Assembly: GCF_011075055.1 (NCBI RefSeq)
Contig: NC_058150.1
Span: 434,001 to 498,000 of the forward strand
From: Mangifera indica
Taxonomy: Eukaryota > Streptophyta > Magnoliopsida > Sapindales > Anacardiaceae
Length of the DNA: 64,000 bases
Reading direction: 5' to 3'
The stretch's first letter is position 1, and every line of letters starts with the position of its first letter. A model generated the notes under the pieces. The model worked only from the letters and a program-made list of their open reading frames with translations, was not told the origin of the DNA and did no database searches. Positions 11,385-24,560 of this stretch are shown here, piece by piece. A program made the position numbers and the translations under genes.

Positions 11385-14300
11385 ATGACAGAAATTGCGG
11401 CGAAAGCCGGCGAGGAGGAGGAGAAGACTTGGGAGGAAGCTCTGAGAAGAATGTTACCGGAAGGCGCACCATTACCGGACGAAGAGCAACTCGATTTCTC
11501 CATCGCCGTCGAATACGAAGGTCCTCCTCTTCCTTATAATAATATTCCTAAAGTTGATCCTGTTAATCTTAATTCACTTTCGCTTCCTAAGATTACTCGA
11601 AGAAAACTTCCTAGATTTAATAGAGCTTCCTTTACTGATCTCAAAGTCAAATTTTCCAACGGTAGAAATGGTGATGATGATCATGATGGATTGCAATCGG
11701 GTGATTTTAGTAATGATGATGTGTCGATTAATGATTTGTCTTCACCGGTTAATGGTGATGATGGTGGTGGTGGTGAGGATGTGAAAGAAGAGCAGGGGGT
11801 GGACGAGTCAAAGAAGAGTAAGGTTGTTTGGAAGAAGAAGAGGAGGGGAGGAGTTTGTAATCGGTGTTTGAAATGGAGTCATTTTTTGAAGGAGAGAGAG
11901 GCTTGTTTGGTTTGTGATGCGAGGTATTGTAGTAATTGTTTGATTAAAGCAATGGGATCGATGCCGGAAGGGAGGAAGTGTGTTAATTGTATTGGGAAGG
12001 CTATAGATGAATCCAAGAGATCGATGTTAGGAAAGCCATCTAGGATCTTGTCGAAAGTTTGTAGTACTTTGGAGGTAAAACAGATAATGAAGGCAGAGAA
12101 GGAATGTGCTTCAAATCAGCTTAGACCTGAGCAGTTGATTGTGAATGGTCGGCAGTTGAACCAAGATGAATTAGCTGAGCTTTTGGGTTGTCCTAACCCT
12201 CCTCAGAAGTTGAAGCCAGGCAAGTATTGGTATGATAAAGATTCTGGCCTTTGGGGAGAGGTAAATTCTTCAATTTTGCATTTTCTTTACAAATAATATG
12301 TTCTCTATGTTTTTGGTTAAATTTTATGTGGATTGGTGTTCAATTTCAGGAGGGTGAGAAGCCTGATAAGATAATTACTTCAAAGTTGAACGTCGGGGGT
12401 AAGCTTCAGCAGGATGCCAGCAATGGAAACACTAAGGTTTACATAAATGGTCGGGAAATCAACAAGATTGAGCTCAAAGTTTTAAGGGTACTAATGTTAA
12501 ATTTCCATCAGCTTTCAGAAATGAATGAAAAGATCTAATGTTTTTGGCGGAATTTAAATTCTCATTGTAATTAATTAGGGAGAGTGACATATAATTGTGG
12601 TCATGGCAGTTGGTCTTAGGTAGATTCGTGACACTTAAGTAGGATCAGAGACACTAATTTAAACTGCATGCAATAATATCTAAAGCGACAAAGTAGTTAA
12701 AAAACTGTTTATAGCCACATATGAGTTGTATGTATGTCTTCGGCAACATTAATTCTATTAATATATATTGCATTTAATGTTGGAAAAAGTGTTTTAAAGT
12801 CTCCATTCTATTTAATAGCATAACCTAACATGCTTTTCTCGTATTTCCTTTTGTCTTAGAGTGTATAGACAAGATCACGAAAACACAATCAAGCAATTGA
12901 TTTAATTAAAGTTGTGCTTAAGAAACTAAAAGGAACAGAAGATTATATGAAATTTGATAAATGAATAAATAAATAGAAAGAAAATATAAGGGATAGGTAA
13001 ATAACTTGATCTCACACTAGGGATTCTACAAATCTTTTACTAAAATATATGAGGTGGAACTCAGAGATGTATCCATTGCACATTCAACTAGTGTGGATGT
13101 CAAAGCACTAAAGGTTTGTAATATAACCTTGTGATACAATCTTAAAGGAGGTTACGTAAATAGGAAAGACACAAGAACTACGTAAATGTTGAGAGTTCTT
13201 CTAGGTTTTAGCCGTGACATTCCTTCAAAATTTAAGTGTTTGGAGGCTGCAAACTGAATGAGTGGAGTAACACCAGGGCTGGGAGATCAAGGGTTCTGGC
13301 CATAGATTGAGAATCAAAAAGGGAAGAAAAGAGAACACAAATGAAAAAAATTAATGAAGGAGCTGTACTCATCAGACCAGAACTTCAAAATTACAAGATA
13401 CTCCCCCATTTTTAACAAAATAACTATTGTCTTTCCAGATTTCGGAAGGAAGTTTTGATTCCACACAAAATTATTATTGGAAACTTCGCTCTTATCTTTG
13501 CAGTAGCTATTTTTCCCTTTCATTTTTGAGATATTGTTCATAATGTCATGCTTTCTTTGTGATCTATCTGAGATATTGATCATTTTTGAGATATTTTAGT
13601 TAAAGTTTTGATGTTTGATGTATCATTCATAAGCTGAGTTATGATATCTCTAATATAAGACACTCTTTTTTTCTAATTTCTAGTAATTTTAGAGCTTGAA
13701 ATGTTCTGTGACTATGGTTCCTTTTCTCTTTTTCCTTCTCCCTGTGTTTTTTTTTTTTTTTTTGGGTAAATGACTATGTCATTTGCTTTTCATGATGTAA
13801 TTCTGCATGTTAAAACTTATTTTATTGACTTTGATGTCAGCTGGCTGGTGTACAGTGTCCTTGTGATACTCATTTTTGGGTGTATGATGATGGATCTTAT
13901 GAGGAAGAAGGTCAAAATAACATTAAGGGAAACATATGGGGAAAGGTTCTCTCGTGATCTGTGGACTATGCCAATTATTGTTATAGTTTAACTTTTACAA
14001 AGGTTTGAATTGATTTTTTATACAGTTGCACATGGCTTTTTTGTAGGCAGGCATCTACTCGTTTCATTTCCTCATTATTTTCATTGCCTGTACCACCTGG
14101 AAGTACTCGGGGACAGATTGACGATCCAGGTACTTTCTCAGTTAGGTCAGTACCTGAGTATCTGGAGCAGGGAAGCATCCAGAAACTTTTGTTATTTGGG
14201 CTGGAAGGATCTGGAACTAGCACTATCTTCAAACAGGTATCTCTATGTTTTTCATTCCAATTTATCTCACATCATGAATTCCTTACAACATCCTTTATTC

Positions 14301-16820
14301 CTTTCTGTATCAAATTCATCTACTCTATAACAGTGCCTTTGTCATTCATATATTTCCGTGTGAAATTTACTTTCATCAATTTTGTCTTTGTTGGAGGCTT
14401 TGGCAGAGGCATATTACTACTGCTGAACAAATTTTTTAATTTATTTTTGATATTATCAACACATAGGTGAACTCATGTTTATTAAGATTCCATAATAGTG
14501 CTTAAAATGAACCAGCATGTTTTCCTACTTGTCAGTTGGCATGCAAAAACTGTTCTTTCTATTGGCAATGGTATGCCTATTCATTTTTCAATTTACAATT
14601 CAGGGGTTTAGTGATTGTGTTCCTTATCGGATCTGTTCTTAAATCTGATGGCTTTCAAGGAAAAACCTTCATACTGTTATTTTGCCATGTTTAGGTTTTT
14701 CCAGAATAAGAAAGAACGCTGTATGATTTTCTGGAAAAAAGATAGGATATTTCCTATTCTTTGGATATTTTCTTCAGTTTCGTTGAATTATTTGAATGAC
14801 AAGGATATCATATCTTATCACATGGAACAGGCTAAGTTCTTATATGGAAATCAGTTCACTCCGGAAGAGCGACAGGATATCAAGCTTATGATTCAAAGTA
14901 ATATGTACAAATATCTTAGCATATTACTTGAGGGGCGAGAGATGTTTGAAGAGGAAGCTTTATTAGAGAGAAAAACTACTTTGGATGATGAAGCATCTAC
15001 CCCAGGTATCACCTTGTCGCTGCTCCTTTTAGGATGCCAACATTGTCTTTAATCTGATTGAGTCAGCCCGTGGCTATTTGTAGACTGTTTTTTTTTTTTT
15101 TTCCCTTGACACAAATCTCATTGTTGCATTTTTTGCTTGAATTTCCCTAGGCTTCATTAATGGTGATGACGTGTGTATTGCTGCCCCCTTATTACTTATC
15201 TCACTCATAAATTGTGGATGTCTGAATGTATTTCTTGGTTAGAATTTTGTATTGGGGTATTGCATCAAATGATGTGACTGTTTAATTTTCATATATCTTA
15301 TTAAACAAAATTATCCCTATTGTACCTTTAGATGGGCGGCACTATCCACATACTTTTATTACTTGATTTCAAACTATATGATTCTTGCCCATAGTTCTCA
15401 ATGCATAGTTCATGACTTTCTGGAGACTTTTGTCTTCTCATTTTGTCCTGTGCCTTTGGGAATATTTTTGGGGCATGAAAGGGGATAATGCGTAACACGA
15501 GTAGAAGTTTTTACTCATGGTCTTGAATAAAACCTTACTCAGTGGTTTTTTTTCTGAAACTAAAATTCCGGTGAAGCAGGTGTTGAGGAAAATAAGCAAT
15601 GTATCTACTCAGTAAACCAAAGAATCAAGCACTTTTCTGACTGGTTGTTGGATATCATGGCTACTGGTGATTTCGATAAATTCTTTCCTGCTGCAACACG
15701 CGAGTATGCACCTGTTGTGGATGAGATTTGGAAGGATCCTGCCCTCCAGGAAACATACAAGAGAAGGGAGGAATTGCAACATCTTCCGAATGTGGCCAAA
15801 TATTTCTTAGATCAGGTGTGCCATGTAATTTTCATTCTCTGTGGAAGGGGCAAGCTTTTCTTAAATACAAATAAAAATACAATCTTGGGATTCGAAGTAT
15901 TCACAAGTACTGGAATCTGATATTGGTGATCTTTAATTACCTGCAGGCTGTTGAAATATCTAGTAATGAATATGAACCATCAGAGGAGGACATTTTATAT
16001 GCTGAAGGAGTCACTCAAGGGAATGGTCTTGCCTTCATGGAATTTTCATTTAATGATAGAAGCCCGATGTCGGAGTTGTACCATGAGAATTTAGAATCAC
16101 CTCCCTTGACAAAGTAAAACTTTCGGATTGTTCATATTTCAGATTCCTATAATTCATTTTTAAATTTTATCTTTTGTTTTCATTGCCACGTCTAGAACTA
16201 TTTTCTTGTGTTAGCTGAAATGTTACCTTTGTTTCAGGTACCAACTTATCCGCATGAATTCCAAGGGACTACATGATAGTCGTAAATGGCTGGACATGTT
16301 TGAAGATATGAGAGGTGTGATCTTCTGCATTGCTTTGAGCGACTATGACCAGATGTGGACGCATGGCACAGGTACCCTTCACAACAAAATGCTGGCTGGC
16401 AGAGACATGTTCGAGAGTCTTGTTAGACACCCTTGTTTTAAGGATACCCCATTCGTCCTTTTGCTGAACAAATACGACATCTTCGAAAACAAGATTAACC
16501 AGGTTCCCTTGTCAACTTGTGAGTGGTTCAAGGAATTCAGCCCTGTGAAGCCCCACAGCAATAATCAAGCACTGGCGCACCAAGCATACTACTATGTTGC
16601 TGTGAAATTTAAGCAGCTATACCATTCAATAACTCGCCGCAAGTTGTTTGTTTGGCCAACCTGGTCGCACAAGCGTGCCACAATTGACGAGGCATTCAAG
16701 TACACGCGAGAGGTGCTCGAGTGGGACGAAGAGAAAAATGCAAATATGTATGGAATCAGTGCGGATGAATCCTTTTACAGCATGGAGTTGAGTGCATCTC
16801 CTTATATTAGGCAACAATGA
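11385..16820 (+). CDS. XLG: Extra-large guanine nucleotide-binding protein (XLG1/XLG3 type)
   Basis: Eight exons: 11385-12260, 12350-12487, 13841-13945, 14051-14236, 14831-15005, 15580-15815, 15947-16113 and 16238-16820, predicting 821 aa. Arabidopsis XLGs are about 850-890 aa. XLGs are plant-specific noncanonical G-alpha subunits that pair with G-beta-gamma at the plasma membrane and also enter nuclei, acting in immunity and root and hormone responses. Visible features are the family word [11 protein letters not shown] (residues 41-51), an acidic Asp-rich stretch (about 97-140), a basic nuclear-targeting-like cluster (143-154) and a Cys-rich region of CxxC pairs (158-202). The G-alpha-like half has a P-loop GLEGSGTS (423-430) and NKYD (705-708). 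The P-loop Lys is replaced by Thr, and the switch-II DVGGQ is replaced by [12 protein letters not shown], both usual departures for XLGs. The short N-terminus fits XLG3 better than XLG2. Intron 2 is unusually long (1353 bp). Confidence 0.95.
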
Positions 16821-18378
16821 ATTCATTTCTGATTCTATGCTCATCTCTGTACATAAAGGTTAGCTAAGCTGACAATTTTAACGAAGCAGAGACGGCTTTT
16901 TATCACCCTGAATGATTAATCGAGTGCGGCGGAAGAGGAATTAAAACCATTTTAGCAGCTTGAAGATCAATGAGTCCTGGTTCAGGTACCATAAGTGATT
17001 GAAAATTGGTTTATCGATAAGCTCTTTTTGATTTGGGAGCTTGTAATTCTTTTTAAGAGGGTAATTTTCTCAGCTGTACAGTGAGTGAAGCCAGCACTTT
17101 TGAGTCGCCTTTTTGTTTTTTTTTAATAATTTAGTTTTCATTTTATTACAAATATTTTTGTAAAATTTGGGGAAAAACATTGAAAATTAGACTATTTATT
17201 TGAAAACTGAACTTTGAAGCATGAAATTGATTAAATTTTCAATAAAATTATATGCGATAATAATTTATATTAATTTGTATAATAATGTTGATATGTTATT
17301 ATATAATTATATATATTGTAAAATTAAAAATAAATTAATATTTAATAATATATTATCATTAAAATAGAATCTAATAATTACTGTTAACGTTTATAATTTT
17401 GCACTTAAATTTTCCATTGCTTTTGGGCTCATGAAATCATCGAACTAAATTTAACACAAATTTCAACCTTTGATTTACTGTAATATGATGAATATTAGAC
17501 AAAGATTGAGGTGTTTACTTGTAAGATTGGATTCAATAAAAGGATTAGTTTTAGATCGGTTAATACCCATAAATATATTTATATTTATTAATATTTATTA
17601 TTTATTTATTATAAATACATGTATAAGTGTATTTTATCTGAGTATTTAGAATTGATTTAAATTAGAATTAAATTTATAATATCTAATTTAAATTTGTTTG
17701 AATTAATTCATAATATCATTAAAAGAAATGTTGAAGAGATGAACATAATTATTGAAAGAATGACCAATATTATCTATGAGATGTATAATATCACCGAATA
17801 ATTTTAGATTAAATTATTGAATTAATACTCTAATTTGAGATAAACATGTTGGAGTAAGATTATCAATTCGAACCGGGCCAACTAAAGCGGATCCACGGAC
17901 AAACTTGCATGCAAAATGCACATAGAAGCTAAGGTGGATGGATGTCGGTTCAGAGCGTACTGAAATACTCTTCTTTATTATTATTCAACACGTCAAAGCT
18001 CTCACGTCAATTCATAAAAACAAATCTTTCTTCCCTCCTTGCTTGCTGTTCTTTTACCATTTCTAATTTCGCCATTTCTGGAGTCTTTTAAAGTTTCAAA
18101 CCTTGATTTCAATCTTCAATGGTCAATATTCAAATTCTACCCATAATAAATAATTATTATAATTATTAATCCATCCAATACTCCCTCCCTCCTTCTTTCT
18201 TCTCATATTATTCAATTTGAACGCTTCTCGCTTCAACGATCTTCTTTCTCTGTGGAAACCGTGTGAAGAAGCACCTCCATTGTTAAAACTTGATTGAGCT
18301 TTATATATAAACCCCACCAACGTCCTTCATATCTGACACAAAACCATCTTTTATTTGTTTATTTTCTCAGTGGGAAAC
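16821..18378. other. XLG 3' region, spacer and U-box gene promoter
   Basis: The first 300 bp after the XLG stop look like 3' UTR and are less AT-rich than what follows. From 17100 to 17850 the sequence is AT-rich and includes a degenerate copy of the recurrent stem-loop family (about 17229-17410). A likely core promoter for the downstream gene is at 18301. Confidence 0.5.
18301..18310 (+). promoter_or_regulatory. Probable TATA box of the U-box gene
   Basis: The sequence ttatatataa lies 69 bp before the chosen ATG at 18379. It is followed by a C/A-rich leader, which is the usual plant spacing. A TSS near 18335-18340 is inferred. Confidence 0.5.
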
Positions 18379-19707
18379 ATGTTTGATTGGAGATTGAGAA
18401 GAAAGCTGAGAGTTGGAGGGAAGAAGAAGAAGAAGGAAAAGCCTGAAATAATGGAGCTGCAGATTCCGAATCATTTCCAGTGTCCGATAACGATGGAGCT
18501 CATGAAAGATCCTGTGACATTATCTTCCGGGATAACTTATGATCGGGAAAGCATTGAAACTTGGCTCAATGCAGGAAATTTTACTTGTCCTGTAACCAAT
18601 CAGGTTCTCAGGAATTTCGATCAGATTCCTAATCATACTCTCAGGAAAATGATTCAAGATTGGTGTGTTGAAAATCGGCTTCATGGGGTTGAACGGATTC
18701 CGACTCCGAGAGTTCCGGTGACTTCCGGCGAAGTCTCGGAGATTCTTTTTGATTTGAAGTTTTCTGTGAAGAATTTGGATCAATCTGGGGTGTTGGAATC
18801 GTTGAACGTGATAAATAAATGGGGATTTGAAAGCGAACGAAACAAGCTTTGTATTGTCTCCAATGACGCCAGTGAAGTGCTTGCAGAAGCTTTCTATGTG
18901 TTTTCAAAAAATCCTGAAACTTTTGAAAGATTTTCCCAAGTGTTAATGGAGTTATTATCAGCTTTGAACTGGATGCTTCCGCTTGAAGACGATAAACCCT
19001 TGAAGTTTTTAGCCTCAGAAGCGTCTTTACGCTGCTTGCTTTGGTTCATCAACAACAATCAAGACATTTCCGTAAAACAAACGGCCATTTCAGTGATGAA
19101 GGAGATCAAGTCTTTCGAAGAACAAGATTTACAAGTTCTAATCGATTCTGGAGTGGTTGAAACACTGATGAAGTTCATTGAAGACCAGATTTCTCGTACG
19201 ATCACCAAGGCTTCATTAATGGTGATTTTCGCCATGGTTTCTGCACCAAACGAGAAGATTAATATAAAATCATCATTCGCGGAAAAGGGTTTGGTCTCAT
19301 TGCTTCTGAATCTCATAATAGATTCAGAAAAGAGCATTTGCGAGAAGGGATTGGCCGTTTTGGACAGGATTTGTGAGAGCAAAGAAGGGAGAGAAGAAGC
19401 CTGTGAAAATGCATTAACAGTGCCGGTTTTAGTGAAGAAAATCCTGAGAGTTTCAGAAATGGCAACCCAGTTTTCGGTTTCTGTAATTTGGAAACTCAGC
19501 AAATTTGATCAGAAAAATGAAGGGAAAATCTTGTTTGAAGCCCTGCAAGTCGGAGTTTTTCAGAAACTGGTGTTGCTTTTACAGTGTGGCTGTGAAGATT
19601 CAACCAAGGAGAAAGCAACTCAACTTCTGAAATTGATGAATCCTTATAGAGCTGGTTTGGAATGCACTGAATCTGAAGATTTCAAGAATCTGAAGAGGTC
19701 TTTTTGA
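18379..19707 (+). CDS. U-box E3 ubiquitin ligase with ARM repeats (PUB20/21 type)
   Basis: An intronless gene of 442 aa starting at the first ATG after the TATA box (MFDWRLRR). The open frame extends 24 bp upstream only from a TTG. After a Lys-rich N-terminus, the U-box covers residues 29-103: IPNHFQCPITMELMKDPVT, the GITYDRESIETWL signature and the closing IPNHTLRKMIQDWC. U-boxes recruit E2 enzymes without zinc. The remaining about 340 residues are Leu-rich helical repeats typical of the ARM region, which binds substrate. Size, lack of introns and N-terminus fit the PUB20/PUB21 pair; the neighbouring PUB22-24 are also intronless, so orthology is not proven. Members of this class are typically stress- or elicitor-induced. 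Confidence 0.93.
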   Translation: MFDWRLRRKLRVGGKKKKKEKPEIMELQIPNHFQCPITMELMKDPVTLSSGITYDRESIETWLNAGNFTCPVTNQVLRNFDQIPNHTLRKMIQDWCVENRLHGVERIPTPRVPVTSGEVSEILFDLKFSVKNLDQSGVLESLNVINKWGFESERNKLCIVSNDASEVLAEAFYVFSKNPETFERFSQVLMELLSALNWMLPLEDDKPLKFLASEASLRCLLWFINNNQDISVKQTAISVMKEIKSFEEQDLQVLIDSGVVETLMKFIEDQISRTITKASLMVIFAMVSAPNEKINIKSSFAEKGLVSLLLNLIIDSEKSICEKGLAVLDRICESKEGREEACENALTVPVLVKKILRVSEMATQFSVSVIWKLSKFDQKNEGKILFEALQVGVFQKLVLLLQCGCEDSTKEKATQLLKLMNPYRAGLECTESEDFKNLKRSF

Positions 19708-22530
19708 GAAGGTTTTTTGTTTTTTTTAACATATAAATTTTTGTTTCATTCTATTTATTCTTTTGTAATAAATTTGATTACAATTCTTCTCACAAGAGGG
19801 AAGAAATTTATGAAGAATGTGTACAAAAATAAGGTTTTTCTCATAAGCAATTCAAGTTTGATTCAAATATTCGGATTTAAATAAATTCACATTAAATTTA
19901 AAATTAAATTGTTTACAAGTCAAATTCGACTTTTAAACTCATCGATTTTGAACTAATTTAGAGCTTAAGTTGATACGATTCTAAATTTATTATATAATTG
20001 TATCATTTATATAATTAGGATTCGTTTCTATTCAAGTTATACAAATTTAAATTTAAACTCAAATCGAACAAATAAGTCAAATATGGATTTGAGATAGTAG
20101 TAAGTCGAGTAAAGCTGAAAATGGCAAAACCTAACAAGACACAAGTCATTTCATACCAAGGTTTGCAAAAATCAAGTCATACATACTCATTAAACTTTAA
20201 GGCTTATGACACGATGGTTTGCCTTTTATGAAATGACCCATAAAAGCATATATTTTTTAATTTCTATGTGTCTTTTATAAATTGATATAAAAAAAAGAAA
20301 AAAATTTTATAGGACTTTTCATGAGCTTCTAACACAATCTATTTTATTTTTACGCATTGACATGACTCATAAATTTATAGTTTAAACTCATAATTTATGG
20401 ATTGTATTAGCTCAAGTGTCAATCTGACCCATTATCATCTCCAATATAGACAAAGAATTTGATTTGTTTTTATAAATAAATTGAATTTGAGTCGATTTGA
20501 AAATTTAAGTTTATGCCAACACAAATTGAATCAAAATTAAACTATTTTAAAAATGAATTCAAATCTCAATTCTATGACCTCGGATTAATTTTGAGCTTAA
20601 TCTTTTTCTTTAAACCTTAATTCTACACTATTCCATAGATATGTTTAAAATAGGAGAAAACCAATAACCCTTACCCTTAAATTATTTGAATGTATGTAAA
20701 ATTGATATTCGAAAAAAAAAAGTTAATCAGAGATGTTGCACAGCCGTGTCAAAGAGTTGGCCCCGTGCTCAGCCAGAGGGAATCCAATGCTATATATAAT
20801 TAGACTTATAATCTCCTATGATAAAGATGATTTGATAATATTGAAAGACGAAACTGTGCCGTATTATCTTTTAGCTTGTAAAGTTAAATAATGAATAAGA
20901 AAAACCTTTGGTAGCATGAATACAATATTATATCGTCGTATATATCATTTGAGCTCACATGACATGTCGTATATGTTATATGCTTTCAAATGACATATGT
21001 ATGCCTAGAAGGACGAACCTACACTAACATTCAAGGAATCCCCTGGAAAGTTCAATGTTGGGGAGAAGATGGAAAATTCTATTTTTGAAATCAATGTTTT
21101 TTAGCCTCGGACTAAATATTGATTTGTGAATGGGTTGGTTCACTGTCCAATTTGCTCAATTTTAAAATTGTGATTTTATAATATAATGCCAACAAGTTCA
21201 AGTCTCAATAATAAGATAAATCTCTGATAATTTAAATAGATTTAAATATTGATCTAAATTAAACAAACCACTTAAATCTCTGAGAATTTTCAAGAAACAA
21301 ATTGTATTCCCTTCCCAAGATTGTGGGTTTAGGATATGAGGGTGACTTAATATCGAATCACATTCACAATGGTTAATTCGAGCACATTCTAACTAACCAA
21401 AGGGATAAATATTATTATTATAAGATGAATAAATAAGTTAATCTTAATCTGAATTATTAAGTTAAAGTTATAGTTTGATATCGACTGATTCAAACAAAGT
21501 TAATTGAGATCAATTTTAGTTCAAATTCTATGTACTACACACAAAATGTTATAGTTAGAAGAGAAGAGTGTATATAAGTAGGAAGTAGTAAAAGAAGATA
21601 ACTTGTAATATAAGGTGATTATAAATGGTCAAGCAAGTTGGAAAGAGTTTGATTGAAAGTGCATTCATTATGTGTGAAGAGGTTTATAAAGGTTTATGGA
21701 AGAGGTCAACTATTGGACCTTTTCTATCACGCTAAGTAAGCCTCATTCTTTAGTCTCCAAGTTTACCATTCCGTAGTCTTGGTCTTGGTCTTGCCTCAAT
21801 TCACCTCAACAACCATTCAAACCTGTAAAAAATACGTGAATCATTTACACTTTCATCTCATGCTTTGATCCCTTCAAACGTACCCAAGACTCAAATATAT
21901 ATATATGTATATATAGTCTCTGTCTCCCTCCCTTTCTTGCACGAGTAAAAAAGATTAAGTTTACAAGCAACAATAATTCAAGGAGCTGACATTTGGATTT
22001 AAATCCAATTGGCCCGAATTTTATTATTATATCGGTTCAATTGAATTTAAAACAAACTCCCCTTAAACGAGCTTAAGATGAAACTTAAAAGGTGTTACAT
22101 TATTAAATTCAAACTTGAAGGATGTTTGACTCATGAGTTTGTAAAAATTTAATTCAAAACAATCAAACCAACATTATTATAATTAATGCATAGCAGTTGT
22201 TGAATTAGTTTCTTAAGATTTATGGGCTGGCTGGATGATAGGTTTCGTACGTAAGGAAGAAAAAACAAAAGATTTAGCCTTATATTATGCGCATAACACG
22301 TTTGAATTTTAGTGAATTTGTATATCATCTTCTTGTGTGCAGCTGGTTGTTTTGAATTTTATGAAGCACACTGCACAGTCCTGTGAAAATCATACGCAAT
22401 TTTCAATTTTTTAATAAATTAAATTGCAACATGACCTTTCCTTTCACATCACATCTGCTAGTCATTTGTGATTTCTGAAATGAATTTCCAAAGATTACAA
22501 ATAAAAAAACAGTTGATATTACATTTTTTA
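19708..22530. other. Intergenic spacer
   Basis: No gene is recognisable. The sequence is AT-rich with many alternating forms of aaatttgaatt and caaactcaaat words, the decayed remains of inverted-repeat elements. A slightly GC-richer, C/T-rich stretch at 21540-21930 contains tatataag at 21571-21578 and might be transcribed, but it has no open frame worth calling. Confidence 0.45.
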
Positions 22531-22539
22531 TTTTTTGAA

Positions 22540-23172
22540 GCCAAAAGATTATTTTCTACCTAAACTATGTTGAATTCTTAAAATTTTTTTTTTTAACTTT
22601 GAAAATCTTATTTATTCACCTATGACTATTTTAAATCTGTTAATTTTAATGGTAAAATCTTTATTTTATATTTAATATTAAAAATAAACTTAAATATAAT
22701 TTCATTTCCCCCCTAAATTTAAAAAAATATTTTTTCTCTCCTAAGCCAAGTTTGAAAAAATCACATTGTCCCCCTAAGGTATAGTTTTAAAATTCTTTCA
22801 CTTTTTTCGGTGTCATTGCCGAATCGTCTTCCCAGACGAACTCTTTGACGTTAGATGTGTTGGGGTAGAGTTGAGATGGGTCGTCGAAGGAAGAGAAACT
22901 GTCAGGAGAGAGAGACGGTTGGCGATAACGTCGGAGAAAGTGAACGGGTTTTGAAACTATACCCTAGAGGGGGAAATGTGATCTTTTCAAACTTAGCTTA
23001 AGAGATAAAATGTTAGTTTTTAAACTTTTAGAGGCGAAAATGAGATTACATTTTTAGGGGTTAGGGTTCCGTTAAATTTAACCGATTATAGGTGGATAAA
23101 TGATATTTTTAAAGTTAACAGGAAAAACTTTAAGAATTCAATATAGTTTGGATGAGAAATAGTCCTTTGGCC
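22540..23172. mobile_element. Mutator-type foldback element (633 bp) with 9-bp target duplication
   Basis: The whole element is close to a perfect inverted repeat. The left arm from 22540 (gccaaaagattattttct, then aactatgttgaattctta) is matched by the reverse complement of the right arm ending at 23172 (ggccaaaggactatttct, then aactatattgaattctta). The pairing continues inward through agtttgaaaa.atcacat and gtatagttt to a short centre near 22850. It is flanked by the exact direct repeat ttttttgaa at 22531-22539 and 23173-23181. A 9-bp duplication with long terminal inverted repeats is characteristic of Mutator-like elements. It encodes no transposase, so it is non-autonomous. A transcript would fold into a hairpin of about 300 bp and could feed small-RNA production (inference). 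Confidence 0.88.
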
Positions 23173-23181
23173 TTTTTTGAA

Positions 23182-24560
23182 ATTTAATTAGGTTTGAGCT
23201 TAAATAAATGAGCCGAATTAAAATGGATTTGATTTAAATTAAACATGATAATCAACTGTATTAAATCAAATTTTGTGTGCCCATGCTTACGAACCGTATT
23301 GTGCCCCGCAAGCATGACTAGACTCAGGCACAAACCTGAAGCACTTTGCTCATGACTTTAACAGGTTGCCCATGTGCTTTGGCAACGCGGGCCAGCCTGC
23401 CATTTCAAACTTTTTAATTTTTAATTATTTATTATTTTTAATAGATCATGCTGTACTAGTAACTCTATTGAATAAATATGTATATTATTTATGTATTAAA
23501 TATAGTTAAAAAAAATTTAAACTTAAAAAACATATTAAAGACGTACTTTATATTTTTCACATATTAAACGTAAATAATATATCATATTTTATATTTATCA
23601 TATTCTTAAATTTTTAAAATTTAAACTAATTAATTTACTTATTTTTTTAATTGATTAGTATGCTATTTTTTGTATATAGAATTTCGATTATATATTATAT
23701 TATATTATATTTAATAATTAATTTAATACTTTACATTTATATTTAAATTATTATATTAATATTTAATAAAACTCCTAAAAAATATTTAAATTATTATAAT
23801 ATTATCATATTACTAATGATGTGTTATATTAAATTTATATATATACATTTTATACTTTTTTGGTATACAAATTTTAGAAACATTTTTTATAAATGTATTT
23901 TTTATTATTCATTATATTATACTTATAAAATTCACATACTATTCTCATATTTACTAATTAGACCAGTAACCCTAAAGCCCCAACACCATCCATGGTATAA
24001 AAAGAAAGTTTTACTTGTGCCATAGACCACCTCACAACCTTAACATGTAATTTAAATATTTAAATTCAAATCAACTTAAATTAAATTTAAAGTTAAACTA
24101 TTTCTTAATTCAATTCAAACAACTACCGCATCGATAATAAATCAATTTTAATCTATCTCTCTTAAAGTAAAACCAATCTCAAAATAGACTTAGACTGAAT
24201 CAAAATCAATTCTTAAAATAAGGCCAATAATTAAATGTCACTAGGAATACAAATTAAAACAGAGAGTACATGAAATTTGTGACATAATTCCGGGAGGTCG
24301 GAGTACATGCTTTAGCTTCAATTATTGTACAAACTCTTAAGGTAAATTATATTCATGCTTTAGCTTCAATTATAACAGGCTGCGGCTGCTTTAGAGCCAC
24401 AAGAAAAAACAGTCCGCGAGACAAAGATACACTTAAACAGAGAGTACATGAAATTTGTGACATAATTCCAGGAGGTCATCTTAAGTTTCATTGCAAAGAA
24501 GATTGTAAAATGACACATTCATCTACACTAAATTTAAAAGATGGGCTAACAGTGAGAAGT
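23182..24560. other. Intergenic spacer downstream of the BAP31-like gene
   Basis: This stretch is extremely AT-rich around 23400-23960 and carries no recognisable gene. The word tacatgaaatttgtgacataattcc occurs twice (in 24268-24292 and 24445-24469), along with another duplicated word near 24312 and 24356 (gctttagcttcaatta). This indicates local duplication of about 45 to 180 bp. The segment after about 24400 is likely the 3' UTR of the minus-strand BAP31-like gene. Confidence 0.45.

Noticed and set aside
12841..13330. Possible transposon within XLG intron 2
   Set aside because: The stretch differs in texture from the rest of the intron, but I could not identify inverted or direct terminal repeats or a target duplication.
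23816..24025. 69-codon plus-strand frame rich in Ile, Tyr and Phe
   Set aside because: Composition is that of random AT-rich DNA; no motif or splice context.
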